Assembly: GCF_023534745.1 (NCBI RefSeq)
Contig: NZ_JAMHJQ010000015.1
Span: forward strand, 150,564 to 214,563
DNA length: 64,000 bases
DNA from: Streptomyces sp. 35G-GA-8
GTDB lineage: Bacteria > Actinomycetota > Actinomycetes > Streptomycetales > Streptomycetaceae
Reading direction: 5' to 3'
Position numbers and translations under genes: made by a program. Numbering within the stretch: the first letter of the stretch is position 1; every line of letters starts with the position of its first letter. The notes below the pieces were generated by a model. It did not search any database, was not told the origin of the DNA, and saw nothing but the letters and a program-made list of their open reading frames with translations. Of the stretch, positions 8,578 through 20,634 are shown one piece after another.

Positions 8578-10266
8578 TCAGGGCCTGTCGAGTTGGCGCC
8601 CCAGCCCGTAGCAGGTGGAGGACGGGTCGATCTTCCGCGTCGCCACGATCTCGCGGGCCCTGCTCTCGGACCAGCTCGTCGCGTACCAGGGCTCCGACGC
8701 GTCCCCCAGATTCCGGGCGATACCGGCCAGGGCGCACGAACGCAGCGGTTCGGGCAGCCGGTCGAGCGCCGGCGCGGCATCGGCCGAGAGTTCCTGGAAG
8801 TACTCGATATCGATCTTGTGCGAACGCTCGTACCGTTGCACGTTCCGCTCCGCGACGAGCGCGTCCGGCGAGATCAGACCGTAGGCCAGCACGGCGGCGC
8901 CCGCGCTCGCGGCGACGGCACGCGGCAGCCACCGTCCGCCGACAGCCCCGGCCACCAGGATCAGGACGATCACCACACCGAGCCACAGCTCCATCGCCGC
9001 CACCGAGACGCGCAGCCGGGTGAGCCCGTAGGCGTCGACATACAGATCCATCCGGCGCAGCGCCGCGGCGACCACGACGAGGGTCAGCACGCAGAGGACA
9101 CCGAGCACGGCCCTGACCAGGGTGGCGTCACCGGCTCCGTCGCGCGGGGCCCATCGCCGGGCGAGCCCGATCACCAGGAGGACGAGCACAGTGGCCCAGA
9201 GCAACTGCCAGAAGCCTTGGCGCGCGTACTCCGCGTACGTCAGCCCGGTCTCCCGCAGGACCTTGTCGTAGCCACCGAAGAGCACGGCGAGCTGGATGGC
9301 GATGAAGGCCGCGAACAGCAGATTGAGGACGATGAGCGGAAGCGCCCATTCCATCCGGCCGCGGGCCCGCCCGGGGGGGACGGTGATCCGGTCCCAGCGC
9401 AGCGGCGCGGCGGCGGTGTGGGCGGCGCCGAGCGCGCCGACGAGCCCGATCACGAACAGCAGGAACCGCCAGGGCCCGTCGCCGACCGAGACATCGGGGC
9501 TCAACTGGCCGAGCAGATCGGCGAACGCCGCGTCGGCGTTCGCGAAGAGGGTGCCGAACACGATCAGCAGTACGGCCGCGACCCCCACGGCGCGGACGAC
9601 CGGCATCAAGCGACCGCGCGATCCTCCGACGCGTGCCCGCAGGCCGCGCCACCCCCAGACCGTGCCGGGTCCGAGGGAACCGAGCAGGCCCAGCGGGCCG
9701 AACACGACCCCCGGCCAGGTACGGCAGCCATGCAGGGCGAGCGAGCCGAGCGCCAGCGCGGAGACGACCGCGAGGAAGGTCGGCAGTCCGGCGTCCCGCA
9801 GCACGGGGACGGCGAGCAGCGCGATGCCACCGAAAGCCCAGGCCAGTGTCCAGGCGCGCGGCCGACGGCCGGCGGCCTGCGCCGCGAAGTAGGCGGCGAG
9901 CGCCGGTGGCACCACCACGATCAGCAGATTCAGGCCGAGTCCGTCACCCAGCAGCAGGGCGCTGAGCAGGGCGGACGCCAGGACCGACCAGAGCGTGGCG
10001 ACACGGATCGGGGCAGCGGCGCGCGGCTGGATCTCGGTGAGCCAGCGGGGCGGCTCGCTGCGCTGCGGCTGCCACTGCTGCCAGTCGGGCGGGGGCGGTG
10101 CGCCCTGACGCTGCTTGGTGAGTACGGGTCCGGCGGAGGACCGACGGGCGGGTTCCCCCGGCCCTCGCGCGCCGCCCTGCCCGTGGCTGCCGGCCCGCTC
10201 TCGCGCCTGCCCCTGCCCCTGCCCCCGTTCTCCGTCGGATCTCTGCGTTCTGCCCGAATCTGTCAC
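8578..10266 (-). CDS. DUF4173 multi-pass membrane protein
   Basis: 562 residues from a GTG preceded by GGGAGGGGG. The first ~95 residues are hydrophilic and Gly/Gln/Arg-rich, with repeats of GQ. They are followed by about 11-12 hydrophobic helices (for example [18 protein letters not shown] and [20 protein letters not shown]). The conserved [14 protein letters not shown] segment is characteristic of DUF4153/DUF4173 membrane proteins. The C-terminal ~90 residues ([21 protein letters not shown] onward) look like an extracytoplasmic soluble tail seen in this family. Function unknown. Confidence 0.85.
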   Translation of the reverse strand: MTDSGRTQRSDGERGQGQGQARERAGSHGQGGARGPGEPARRSSAGPVLTKQRQGAPPPPDWQQWQPQRSEPPRWLTEIQPRAAAPIRVATLWSVLASALLSALLLGDGLGLNLLIVVVPPALAAYFAAQAAGRRPRAWTLAWAFGGIALLAVPVLRDAGLPTFLAVVSALALGSLALHGCRTWPGVVFGPLGLLGSLGPGTVWGWRGLRARVGGSRGRLMPVVRAVGVAAVLLIVFGTLFANADAAFADLLGQLSPDVSVGDGPWRFLLFVIGLVGALGAAHTAAAPLRWDRITVPPGRARGRMEWALPLIVLNLLFAAFIAIQLAVLFGGYDKVLRETGLTYAEYARQGFWQLLWATVLVLLVIGLARRWAPRDGAGDATLVRAVLGVLCVLTLVVVAAALRRMDLYVDAYGLTRLRVSVAAMELWLGVVIVLILVAGAVGGRWLPRAVAASAGAAVLAYGLISPDALVAERNVQRYERSHKIDIEYFQELSADAAPALDRLPEPLRSCALAGIARNLGDASEPWYATSWSESRAREIVATRKIDPSSTCYGLGRQLDRP

Positions 10267-10464
10267 GGGACCCCCTCCCGGCCGGGTCCCTCGCGGCAGT
10301 GGAGCGGCGCGCACGGCCCGGCGTCTCGTCGGCGCACGCCCCTCGAAGATCACCGGGGCGGCGTGGCGGACAGAGTAACCGCGCGCTCCCGCCCCTCCCC
10401 GATTCCGGGGCCAGGTGTGGCAGGACCGTGACAACCACAGCCGTGACACCTCTAGCGATGGCGA

Positions 10465-11442
10465 CTACAGCGGCGACGACAGCCAGCCCGGCAGCACTTC
10501 TGTCCGTTCCAGCCAACGCGCCGGCGGCGCCCCGGTACTCGCCGCGGAGATCACTCCCCCGGCGATGGCACATGTCGTGTCCACATCGCCGCCCACCTGG
10601 GCCGTGGTCCAGAACCCCGCTTCGAAATCGCCCAGAGCCCGCGCCGCCGACCAGAGGGCGAACGGCACCGTGTCGTGCGCACTCGTCCGCCGCCCGCAGC
10701 CGAGAACCGCGGCCACTGTGCCCGCGTCGTCGTAGTCCAGCATGTCCCGCGCCCGGCGCAGCCCCGCCCCGACCGCGCTGCGCGGCACCAGCGCCACCAC
10801 TCCGTCGAGCAGCGCCGCCGGCGCCGGTGGTCCCGAGGGATCCGCGGCGAGAGCCGCTGCCGCCGCCACCGCCATGGCGCCCACCACGGCCTCGCGATGC
10901 TGGTGTGTGGTGTACGCGGAGATCTCGGCCTGATGCGTGGCCTGCTCCGGATCGCCCGCGTACCAGGCACCGAGCGGTGCGATCCGCATGGCGGCCCCAT
11001 TGCCCCACGAGCCCTGCCCGTTGAACAACGCGGCGGCCAGTTCACGCCAGTCGCCGCCCTCCCGGATCAACCGGAGCATGCGGTTCACGGCCGGGCCGTA
11101 GCCGCGGTCGAAGTCATGGTGCTCGGCGAAGGACCGGGCCAGCGCGTCCTGGTCGATACGGTGATGGACGGCCAGTACGGCCAGCACCGACGCGGCCATC
11201 TCGGTGTCGTCGGTCCACTGCCAGAGCCCCGGCGGCAGCTCGCGCCGTTTCAGCATCGGATAGTTCGAGGGGACGAAGAACTGGGAGCCCAAGGCGTCTC
11301 CCACGGCCAGTCCGCGCAGGCTCGCCAGGGCGCGTGCGTAGCGCGGATCGATGGACCGGCCGGGGGTGGATCCCATGGCTGCGGATCCAGGGGGCGCGGG
11401 TTCAGCGGGGGTGGAATCAGAGGGTGTGGAATCAGCGGTCAT
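10465..11442 (-). CDS. ADP-ribosylglycohydrolase family protein
   Basis: 325 residues. Members remove ADP-ribose from proteins or small molecules using two magnesium ions. Visible signatures are LAVGDALGSQF, the acidic metal motif WTDDTEMA and the C-terminal GGDVDTTCAIAGG, the standard three sites of the DraG/ARH fold. The N-terminal ~30 residues are Ser/Pro-rich and may not belong; an internal ATG (MGSTPGRS) is an alternative start. No DraT-like partner is nearby, so the target is unknown. Confidence 0.88.
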   Translation of the reverse strand: MTADSTPSDSTPAEPAPPGSAAMGSTPGRSIDPRYARALASLRGLAVGDALGSQFFVPSNYPMLKRRELPPGLWQWTDDTEMAASVLAVLAVHHRIDQDALARSFAEHHDFDRGYGPAVNRMLRLIREGGDWRELAAALFNGQGSWGNGAAMRIAPLGAWYAGDPEQATHQAEISAYTTHQHREAVVGAMAVAAAAALAADPSGPPAPAALLDGVVALVPRSAVGAGLRRARDMLDYDDAGTVAAVLGCGRRTSAHDTVPFALWSAARALGDFEAGFWTTAQVGGDVDTTCAIAGGVISAASTGAPPARWLERTEVLPGWLSSPL

Positions 11443-11454
11443 CGCATGGTCATT

Positions 11455-12114
11455 CTATCCAGTTCGCCCGTAGGGCTCGGGGGTGCGCCAGCGCGCGAAC
11501 GGCCGGTCCAGCGTGTATCTGCCGTCCGCGCCGAGCAGCAGTGTTCTGGTCTCCCCGTTGCCCGGGTTCGACAGCGATTCGAACTCCGCCACCGACCAGT
11601 GGAACCACCGCATACAGAACAACCGCATGGTCAGTCCATGGGTCACCAGCAGGACGTTCTCCGGCGAGTCGGGCGTCTCGAAGCTCCGGTGCAGGGACTC
11701 CAGGAACGCGCCGACCCGATCGTAGACATCGGCGCCCGACTCGCCCTGCGCGAACCGGTAGAAGAAGTGCCCGTACGCGTCCCGGTAGGCCTTCTGCAGC
11801 CGTACGTCCTCGCGGTCCTGCCAGTTCCCCCAGTCCTGCTCACGCAGCCGGGGCTCCTCCCGTATCCGCACCAGCTCCGGATCGAGGCCGAACGCCTCGA
11901 ACGTCTCGTGGGTGCGGCGATAGGGCGAGACGAAGACGCTGACCGGCTCCCGGCCGAACAGCTCACGCAGCCGAACGCCGGTCTCCAGGGCCTGCCGCCG
12001 CCCCTTCTCGGTGAGCTTCAGGGCATGGTCGGGCTCGCGTTCGTACACCGTGTCATCGTCGTTGCCTACCGACTCGCCGTGCCGGACGAGGACGATGCGC
12101 CGTGGTCGTGCCAT
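11455..12114 (-). CDS. Histidine phosphatase family protein (phosphoglycerate mutase-like)
   Basis: 219 residues. The N-terminal LVRHGESVGN carries the nucleophilic His of the branch and is followed by LTEKGRRQA. SPYRRTHET supplies the second Arg, REQDWGNWQ the acidic region, and VLLVTHGLTMRLF the second catalytic His. Whether it is a phosphatase or a mutase is not decidable; the motif set looks like a phosphatase. It lies 12 bp upstream of the ADP-ribosylglycohydrolase on the same strand and is probably co-transcribed with it. Confidence 0.9.
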   Translation of the reverse strand: MARPRRIVLVRHGESVGNDDDTVYEREPDHALKLTEKGRRQALETGVRLRELFGREPVSVFVSPYRRTHETFEAFGLDPELVRIREEPRLREQDWGNWQDREDVRLQKAYRDAYGHFFYRFAQGESGADVYDRVGAFLESLHRSFETPDSPENVLLVTHGLTMRLFCMRWFHWSVAEFESLSNPGNGETRTLLLGADGRYTLDRPFARWRTPEPYGRTG

Positions 12115-12194
12115 GCCAAGACCCTAGTGCCCCTCCCGGTGCCCCTCCCGACAGGCCGTGCCCGGCCGCGGGGGCCGTACGGGGCCCGGCGGCG

Positions 12195-12830
12195 TCAGAC
12201 CGTCCATGTCGATTCGAGGTCGACGACATCTCCCGCCAGCGCCGCCACATCCGCGGCCGTCTGCGCGCGCAGCGTCAGCCGCTCCACGCGTTCGACCCGG
12301 TACTTTCCGTGCTCGGCCGCCGACTGCCACATGGACAGCACTATGAACTCCTGGCCGGGCGCCTCCCCGAACAGCCCCCGCACCATCCCGGGTGACCCCG
12401 CCATCGCGGGGTTCCAGACCTTCTCCTGCATCAGCGCGAAATGCTCGACCCGGTCCTCGTGCACCTTGCAGTGCGCGACCCGCACCACATCTGCGTCGGT
12501 GAAACGCGGCTCGAAACCGGTCTTCACATCGAAGCGGTAGTCGAAGAGTTTGACCTGGATGTCACGGTGCGTCCCCACCTGTGCGGCGGCGAGCCGGTCG
12601 TGTGAGCGCGCCATGAACGAGTCGTAGAACGCGCGGCTCTCCCAGAACGAGAAGACGTGCGCGACGCCCGGCCTCGCTCTGCTCCATCCTCCGCTCTGAC
12701 CCCTGAACCCCGGCTCACCGAGCAACCCCGCCCATTTCCGCTGCCCGCGCTCGAAACCTCGACGGTCGGTCACGGTGCAGCGAATCCACTTGACCAGCAC
12801 CGCGCCATCGTACGGCGCGGAACGTGGCAT
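12195..12830 (-). CDS. YdbC-family protein (DUF4937-like)
   Basis: 211 residues. Two similar ferredoxin-like (dimeric alpha-beta barrel) halves can be seen: VKWIRCTVTDRRGFERGQRKW with HVFSFWESRAFYDSFM, then DVVRVAHCKVHEDRVEHFALMQ with EFIVLSMWQSAAEHGKY. This resembles the DUF4937/YdbC family and antibiotic-monooxygenase-like folds. No cofactor motif is visible and no function is known. The ATG at the 5' end has no strong ribosome site; a GTG ten codons in (giving VLVKWIRC) is an equal candidate. Confidence 0.75.
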   Translation of the reverse strand: MPRSAPYDGAVLVKWIRCTVTDRRGFERGQRKWAGLLGEPGFRGQSGGWSRARPGVAHVFSFWESRAFYDSFMARSHDRLAAAQVGTHRDIQVKLFDYRFDVKTGFEPRFTDADVVRVAHCKVHEDRVEHFALMQEKVWNPAMAGSPGMVRGLFGEAPGQEFIVLSMWQSAAEHGKYRVERVERLTLRAQTAADVAALAGDVVDLESTWTV

Positions 12831-13025
12831 CGGTCACGCCTGTCGTGGACGGGGGAAAGACATGGGAGAGGCGTGGGAGGGACGCGCAACGGACTTCGAA
12901 CGAGGCGAGTATCGGCCAACGTGGCGTCAACTGGACTGATCGCGAGGCGGGTTGTCGGTGCCCGGGACTAGCCTTGTGTCCAAGGCTCGGAGATCCGGCC
13001 CGGGTTCGGAAAGAGGGGAAGACTG

Positions 13026-13550
13026 GTGAGCAGCCTCAACAGAGGGGTGGAGAAGATCGAGGTCACGCTCAAATGGGACCCCAGTCCGCTGGGCGCGCCT
13101 CCGCACGATCTCGACCTGGTCGCCGCGACGTACACCTCCGGCACCCCGAGCGGCGCCCCCGCCTATCTCGTCCATTTCGACAGCCGTTCACCGGACGGCA
13201 CGATCACGCTGAGCCGGCAGAGCCGGACGGGCCAGGGCTACGGCACCGACGAGGAGATGACGCTGGAGCTGGTGCGGCTGGCACCGTCTTTCACCCGCGT
13301 GGTGGTGGGCGTGGTCATTCAGCAGCGCGACGGGCGGCGGACGTTCGGCGACATAGTCAATGCCGCGGCCCGCGTCCGGGAGGGATACACGGAGCTGGCC
13401 GCCCATGGCTTCGCCGGGATAGCGGGTTCCACGGCGGCGACGTTCGCGGAGTTCACCCGGGACTCCTCGGGTGCCTGGCACTTCCAGTCGGCGGTCCGCG
13501 GATTCGACACCGAGCTTCAGTCCTTCGGCACCCTGATGGGCGGCGCCTGA
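13026..13550 (+). CDS. TerD-family (calcium-binding stress) protein
   Basis: 174 residues from a GTG with GAGGGGAA upstream. The sequence has the TerD beta-sandwich pattern: VEKIEVTLKWDPSP, HDLDLVAATYTS, LVHFDSRSPDGTITL, GTDEEMTLELVRL and IVNAAARVREGYTEL. TerD proteins bind calcium through acidic loops and are associated with tellurite and stress resistance. This copy stands alone with no other ter genes nearby. The C-terminal ~45 residues (FTRDSSGAWHFQSAVRGFDTEL) are typical of streptomycete paralogues. Confidence 0.9.
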   Translation: MSSLNRGVEKIEVTLKWDPSPLGAPPHDLDLVAATYTSGTPSGAPAYLVHFDSRSPDGTITLSRQSRTGQGYGTDEEMTLELVRLAPSFTRVVVGVVIQQRDGRRTFGDIVNAAARVREGYTELAAHGFAGIAGSTAATFAEFTRDSSGAWHFQSAVRGFDTELQSFGTLMGGA

Positions 13551-13605
13551 CCGACGGCGTGGGCGGCGTCCGATCCATGCCCCGAGGGCGGCGTTCGCCC
13601 TACGG

Positions 13606-13646
13606 CCCCGAGGGGCGGCGGTCACTCGGGCCGCCGCCCCTCGGGG
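13606..13646. terminator. Bidirectional terminator between TerD-like gene and nrdJ
   Basis: A perfect 16-bp GC-rich stem (13606-13621 with 13631-13646) and a 9-base loop lie between the converging TerD-like gene and nrdJ, about 55 bp past the first stop and 17 bp past the second. Confidence 0.85.
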
Positions 13647-13662
13647 GTTATCGCTCCAGTGC

Positions 13663-16560
<2,898 letters not shown>

Positions 16561-16704
16561 GCCGCCTCCCATATACGTACAAAAACGCGCTGACGTGCCA
16601 TGTTCTTCCCGTGGCACGGCGTGTGTGTCTGATGCCTCGGGTGCGCACAGGGCACCCGTGACAGGTCTTTGCCACCGCGGAGCGGCCAGGATCGAGCCGG
16701 CCGG

Positions 16705-17214
16705 TCAGTCCGCGGCGGTGGCGGGCACGGGGACGTGGCCGGCCCCGTCGACGCCGGTTTCCTCTGAAGGGGGCCGCTCGCGCAGTTCCGCGATGGCGGC
16801 CTCGAAGTCTTCGAGCGAGTTGAACGCCCGGTACACGGATGCGAAGCGCAGGTACGCGACGAGGTCGAGCTCCTGCAGTGGGCCGAGTATGGCCAGCCCC
16901 ACATCGTGGGTGGTCAGCTCGGCGCTCCCGGTGGCGCGTACCGCTTCCTCGACCCGCTGGCCGAGCTGCGCGAGGGCGTCCTCGGTGACCGGCCGTCCCT
17001 GGCACGCCTTGCGCACGCCGGAGATGACCTTGGTACGGCTGAAGGGTTCGGTCACGCCGCTGCGCTTGATCACCATCAGTGAGGCGGTCTCCACCGTGGT
17101 GAAACGGCGGGAGCAGTCGGGGCACTGACGGCGGCGGCGGATCGACGTCCCGTCGTCGGTGGTGCGACTGTCGACGACTCGGCTGTCGGAGTGCCTGCAG
17201 AAGGGACAGTGCAT
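16705..17214 (-). CDS. nrdR: Transcriptional regulator NrdR
   Basis: 169 residues. NrdR is the nucleotide-sensing repressor of ribonucleotide reductase genes. The N-terminal zinc ribbon is intact (Cys3, Cys6, Cys31, Cys34 in MHCPFC and CPDC), followed by RRFTTVE and an ATP-cone ([24 protein letters not shown]). Length exceeds many NrdR proteins by an acidic/Pro-rich C-terminal tail (residues ~150-169). Its own promoter region carries two NrdR boxes, so autoregulation with nrdJ is likely. Confidence 0.97.
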   Translation of the reverse strand: MHCPFCRHSDSRVVDSRTTDDGTSIRRRRQCPDCSRRFTTVETASLMVIKRSGVTEPFSRTKVISGVRKACQGRPVTEDALAQLGQRVEEAVRATGSAELTTHDVGLAILGPLQELDLVAYLRFASVYRAFNSLEDFEAAIAELRERPPSEETGVDGAGHVPVPATAAD

Positions 17215-17325
17215 GGTTCCCTACCCTCCTTCACAGCGCGACTGAATAGCCTCGTCGGGGCCCGGAAACGAGCCCTTCGAAGCACCCCCAGCATAGGCGA
17301 TGACCTCACCCCCGGAAGCGGGGGG

Positions 17326-17372
17326 ACCACAACTTCTGGGTGGCTGCGACAATCCAACCACTAGATCTGGGG
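17326..17372 (-). promoter_or_regulatory. nrdR: Pair of NrdR boxes upstream of nrdR-nrdJ
   Basis: Two 16-bp sites, accacaacttctgggt (17326-17341) and accactagatctgggg (17357-17372), are similar to each other and start 31 bp apart, about three helical turns. Tandem boxes spaced by about three turns are the known arrangement for NrdR operators. They lie 112-158 bp upstream of the nrdR start. Confidence 0.8.
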
Positions 17373-17639
17373 TTTGACTGCATCCTATGCCCCAGCGCGT
17401 GTCGCGTGTCGAGGCGGGTGCCGGGGCAAGCGTCCCGGGCCTCTCGGACCGGCCACGAGAGTACGGGAAGGGCGCGGCGCGCGGCCTTCCGGGCCGCCCG
17501 GTGGAACACTGGTCCCCGCCACGGAGAGCAGCGGCCGGGAGCCGGAGGGTACGGTGGCGAGCGGCCCCGTACCGCGGCCATGGAGCCTGCCTATACACCC
17601 AGTCAGATGCTCAAGGCGGACTCTCCGCAATTTTTCACT

Positions 17640-17653
17640 CGAACGTGTGTTTG
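17640..17653 (+). promoter_or_regulatory. lexA: SOS box (LexA operator) of lexA
   Basis: CGAACGTGTGTTTG fits the actinobacterial LexA site CGAAC-N4-GTTYG. It ends 63 bp upstream of the lexA start, which suits autorepression. Confidence 0.85.
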
Positions 17654-17716
17654 GCGCAACCTTTCGAAAGCTACTACCGTTGTCCAGCTAGGGAGAACAT
17701 TTCGAGAGGGGCCGAC

Positions 17717-18502
17717 GTGACCACCACCGCAGACAGCGCCACCATCACTGCCCAGGACCGCTCCCAGAGCCGACTCGAGCCGGTGCATGCCATGAATGAC
17801 GTACTCACGAACCCGGAGGGCGCCAAGCCCACGCGTTCGTTGCCCGGTCGGCCTCCAGGAATCAGGGCGGACAGCTCCGGACTCACGGACCGGCAGCGAA
17901 GGGTCATCGAGGTCATCCGTGACTCCGTGCAACGGCGCGGATACCCGCCATCCATGCGGGAGATCGGCCAGGCCGTGGGCCTCTCCAGCACGTCGTCGGT
18001 CGCCCATCAGCTGATGGCCCTGGAGCGCAAGGGCTTCCTGCGCCGTGATCCGCACCGGCCGAGGGCGTACGAGGTACGCGGCTCCGACCAGCCGAGCACC
18101 CAGCAGACGGACACGACCGGCAAGCCCGCCGCCTCGTATGTCCCGCTGGTCGGCCGGATCGCGGCCGGCGGACCGATCCTCGCGGAGGAGTCCGTCGAGG
18201 ATGTCTTCCCGCTCCCCCGCCAGCTGGTGGGTGACGGAGAGCTGTTCGTGCTGAAGGTCGTCGGTGACTCGATGATCGAGGCCGCGATCTGCGACGGCGA
18301 CTGGGTGACGGTCCGCCGCCAGCCGGTCGCGGAGAACGGCGACATCGTCGCCGCGATGCTGGACGGCGAGGCGACGGTCAAGCGCTTCCGGCGGGAGGAC
18401 GGCCATGTCTGGCTGCTCCCGCACAACGCGGCGTACCAACCCATCCCCGGTGACGAGGCGACGATCCTCGGCAAGGTGGTGGCGGTCCTGCGCCGGGTGT
18501 GA
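17717..18502 (+). CDS. lexA: SOS-response repressor LexA
   Basis: 261 residues from a GTG with GAGAGGGG upstream; streptomycete LexA proteins carry this extended N-terminus ([10 protein letters not shown]). Residues 55-120 are the winged-helix DNA-binding domain ([36 protein letters not shown]). The self-cleavage site is Ala150-Gly151, and the catalytic dyad is Ser185 (GDSMIEAAI) and Lys222 (EATVKRF). RecA filaments stimulate cleavage. The gene has an SOS box upstream and a strong terminator directly downstream, so it is monocistronic. Confidence 0.97.
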   Translation: MTTTADSATITAQDRSQSRLEPVHAMNDVLTNPEGAKPTRSLPGRPPGIRADSSGLTDRQRRVIEVIRDSVQRRGYPPSMREIGQAVGLSSTSSVAHQLMALERKGFLRRDPHRPRAYEVRGSDQPSTQQTDTTGKPAASYVPLVGRIAAGGPILAEESVEDVFPLPRQLVGDGELFVLKVVGDSMIEAAICDGDWVTVRRQPVAENGDIVAAMLDGEATVKRFRREDGHVWLLPHNAAYQPIPGDEATILGKVVAVLRRV

Positions 18503-18522
18503 GTACTCCACCGGCTCCGACC

Positions 18523-18556
18523 GGGCCCCGGAACCCCTGCGCCGGTTCCGGGGCCC
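18523..18556 (+). terminator. Terminator of lexA
   Basis: A perfect 12-bp stem (18523-18534 with 18545-18556), a 10-base loop and a short T-run (tgcttta) follow the lexA stop by about 20 bases. Confidence 0.8.
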
Positions 18557-18625
18557 TGCTTTATGCCTGCTCCCAGGGCTTATGCCTGCCTCCAGGACCT
18601 GTCGCCCACCACCCCGGAGGGACCC

Positions 18626-20596
18626 TCAGCGTCCATCGGCCTGTGCGACCGCGTCGATCGACGCGAGGGAGCGCCGTACCTGATTACGGTCCGTCGTGTA
18701 CCAGAAGTCGGGCAGTGAAGCACGGAGAAAGCTGCCGTACCGCGCGTTGGCCAGCCTGGGGTCCAGTACGGCCACAACGCCTCGGTCCCCGCTCGCCCGC
18801 ACCAGACGTCCTGCGCCCTGGGCCATCAGCAGGGCGGCATGCGTCGCCGCCACGGCCATGAACCCATTGCCGCCGGCCTCCTCGACCGCCTTCTGCCGCG
18901 CGCTCATCAGCGGATCGTCGGGACGGGGGAAGGGAATCCGGTCCATCACCACGAGCTGGGAGCTCGGGCCCGGCACATCAACGCCCTGCCACAGGGAGAG
19001 GGTGCCGAACAGACAGGTCTTCGGATCGGCGGCGAACGCCTTGATCAGCTCGCCGAGCGTCTCCTCCCCCTGGAGCAGGATCGGGGTGTCGAGCCTGCCC
19101 CGCAGCTCCTCGGCGGCCGCCTGGGCGGCCCGCATCGAAGAGAAGAGCCCGAGCGTACGACCGCCCGCCGCCTCCACCAGCTCCGCCAGCTCATCCATCA
19201 TGTCGCCGCGCGAGCCCTCCCGGCCCGGCGTGGCCAGATGGCGCGCGACATAGAGGATGCCCTGCTTGCGGTAGTCGAAGGGCGAGCCGACATCGATGCC
19301 CTTCCACTGCGGGACCTCGTCGCCCTCGGTGCCCTCCGGCGCCAGGCCCAGCGAGGCGCCCACGCCGTTGAAGTCGCCGCCGAGCTTCAGCGTCGCGGAG
19401 GTGAGCACGACCGAGCGGTCGGTGAACAGCTTCTCCCGCAGCAGTCCCGACACGGAGAGCGGGGCGACGCGGAGGGACGCGCCGAACCGGTCGTGCCGTT
19501 CGTACCAGACGACATCCCACTCCGAACCGTTGGCGATCCGCTCGGCCACGCTGTGGACGGACTCGACGGAGGCGAGCGCCTGCTTCCGTACGACATCCTC
19601 GTCCTGCACGGACTTGTCGCGGGTCGAGCCGAGCGCCGAGATGACCGTACGGGCGGCGTCGCGCAGCGACATCAGTGCGTAGCCGAGGTCCTCGGGGATC
19701 TCTTCGAGCCGCCCGGGGAGGGCCAGCTCCATCAGTCGCTCGAAGGTCTCGGCCGCCGTCTGGAGGGCGTCCGCCGCCTTCTCGTTCACCAGCTTCGCCG
19801 AGCGGCGCACGGCCCGGTGGACCTGCCCCGGGGTCAGCTCGCCTGTGGCGACTCCGGTGACCCGGGAAACCAGCTCATGGGCCTCGTCGACGATCAGCAC
19901 CTCGTGCTGCGGAAGCACCGGGGCGCCCTCGATCGCGTCGATCGCCAGGAGCGCGTGGTTGGTGACGACGACCTCGGCGAGCTTGGCGCGCTCACGGGCC
20001 ATCTCGGCGAAGCACTCCGCGCCATAGGCGCATTTCGTCGCACCCAGGCACTCCCGCGACGAGACGGAGACCTGGGACCAGGCGCGGTCGGAGACGCCGG
20101 GCGTCAGATCGTCGCGGTCACCCGTCTCGGTGTCGTCCGCCCAGTCCCGCATCCGCAGCAGGTCCTGGCCCAGCTTGCTGGTGGGCGCGGCCGCCTCGAA
20201 CTGGTCGAAGAGGCCGTCCTCCTCGTCCTGCGGCACCCCTTCGCGCAACCGGTGCAGACAGAGATAGTTGGAGCGGCCCTTGAGCATGGCGAACTCGGGC
20301 CGCCGCCGCAGCAGGGGATGCAGCGCGTCGACCGTACGCGGCAGATCTCGCTCCACGAGCTGCCGCTGCAACGCCAGGGTGGCCGTGGCCACCACGACCC
20401 GCTCTCCGTGGGCCAGGGCCGGCACCAGATAGCCCAGTGATTTACCGGTACCGGTGCCGGCCTGGACGAGCAGATGGGACGTGGTGTCGATGGCGTCGGC
20501 GACGGCCTCGGCCATGGTGACCTGGCCTGGCCGTTCCACGCCGCCGACGGAGCTGACGGCGGCGTGGAGGAGCTCGGGGAGTGATGGCTTCGTCAT
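18626..20596 (-). CDS. DinG/XPD-type ATP-dependent DNA helicase
   Basis: 656 residues. Superfamily 2 helicases of this type unwind 5'-3' using an iron-sulfur cluster. Walker A AGTGTGKS lies at about residues 46-53 and the DEAH box at 237-240. Four cysteines suitable for a 4Fe-4S cluster lie at 113, 183, 189 and 195 (YLCLHR, RECLGATKCAYGAECF). C-terminal helicase motifs include GTLSLWQGVDVPG and AAQGAGRLVR-like QGAGRLVRA. It is likely a DNA-repair or structure-resolving helicase. No SOS box was found near its start; it lies 39 bp upstream of the siderophore synthetase gene on the same strand. Confidence 0.92.
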   Translation of the reverse strand: MTKPSLPELLHAAVSSVGGVERPGQVTMAEAVADAIDTTSHLLVQAGTGTGKSLGYLVPALAHGERVVVATATLALQRQLVERDLPRTVDALHPLLRRRPEFAMLKGRSNYLCLHRLREGVPQDEEDGLFDQFEAAAPTSKLGQDLLRMRDWADDTETGDRDDLTPGVSDRAWSQVSVSSRECLGATKCAYGAECFAEMARERAKLAEVVVTNHALLAIDAIEGAPVLPQHEVLIVDEAHELVSRVTGVATGELTPGQVHRAVRRSAKLVNEKAADALQTAAETFERLMELALPGRLEEIPEDLGYALMSLRDAARTVISALGSTRDKSVQDEDVVRKQALASVESVHSVAERIANGSEWDVVWYERHDRFGASLRVAPLSVSGLLREKLFTDRSVVLTSATLKLGGDFNGVGASLGLAPEGTEGDEVPQWKGIDVGSPFDYRKQGILYVARHLATPGREGSRGDMMDELAELVEAAGGRTLGLFSSMRAAQAAAEELRGRLDTPILLQGEETLGELIKAFAADPKTCLFGTLSLWQGVDVPGPSSQLVVMDRIPFPRPDDPLMSARQKAVEEAGGNGFMAVAATHAALLMAQGAGRLVRASGDRGVVAVLDPRLANARYGSFLRASLPDFWYTTDRNQVRRSLASIDAVAQADGR

Positions 20597-20634
20597 AGCC
20601 CGACCACCCTACGGGGCGCCGCTGACAACGGAGG

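Larger units (their letters stand above)
17215..17716. promoter_or_regulatory. Divergent nrdR-lexA intergenic region
   Basis: 502 bases with no supported gene. The nrdR-proximal part holds two NrdR boxes. The middle (about 17400-17600) is GC-rich, with an open frame in line with lexA but no conserved look. The lexA-proximal 80 bases hold the SOS box and a 10-bp palindrome ctttcgaaag at 17661-17670. Confidence 0.7.

Noticed and set aside
12158-12346. Short plus-strand ORF over the YdbC-like gene
   Set aside because: Antisense to a clearly coding frame and made of Arg/Pro/Gly low-complexity sequence, as expected of GC-rich shadows.
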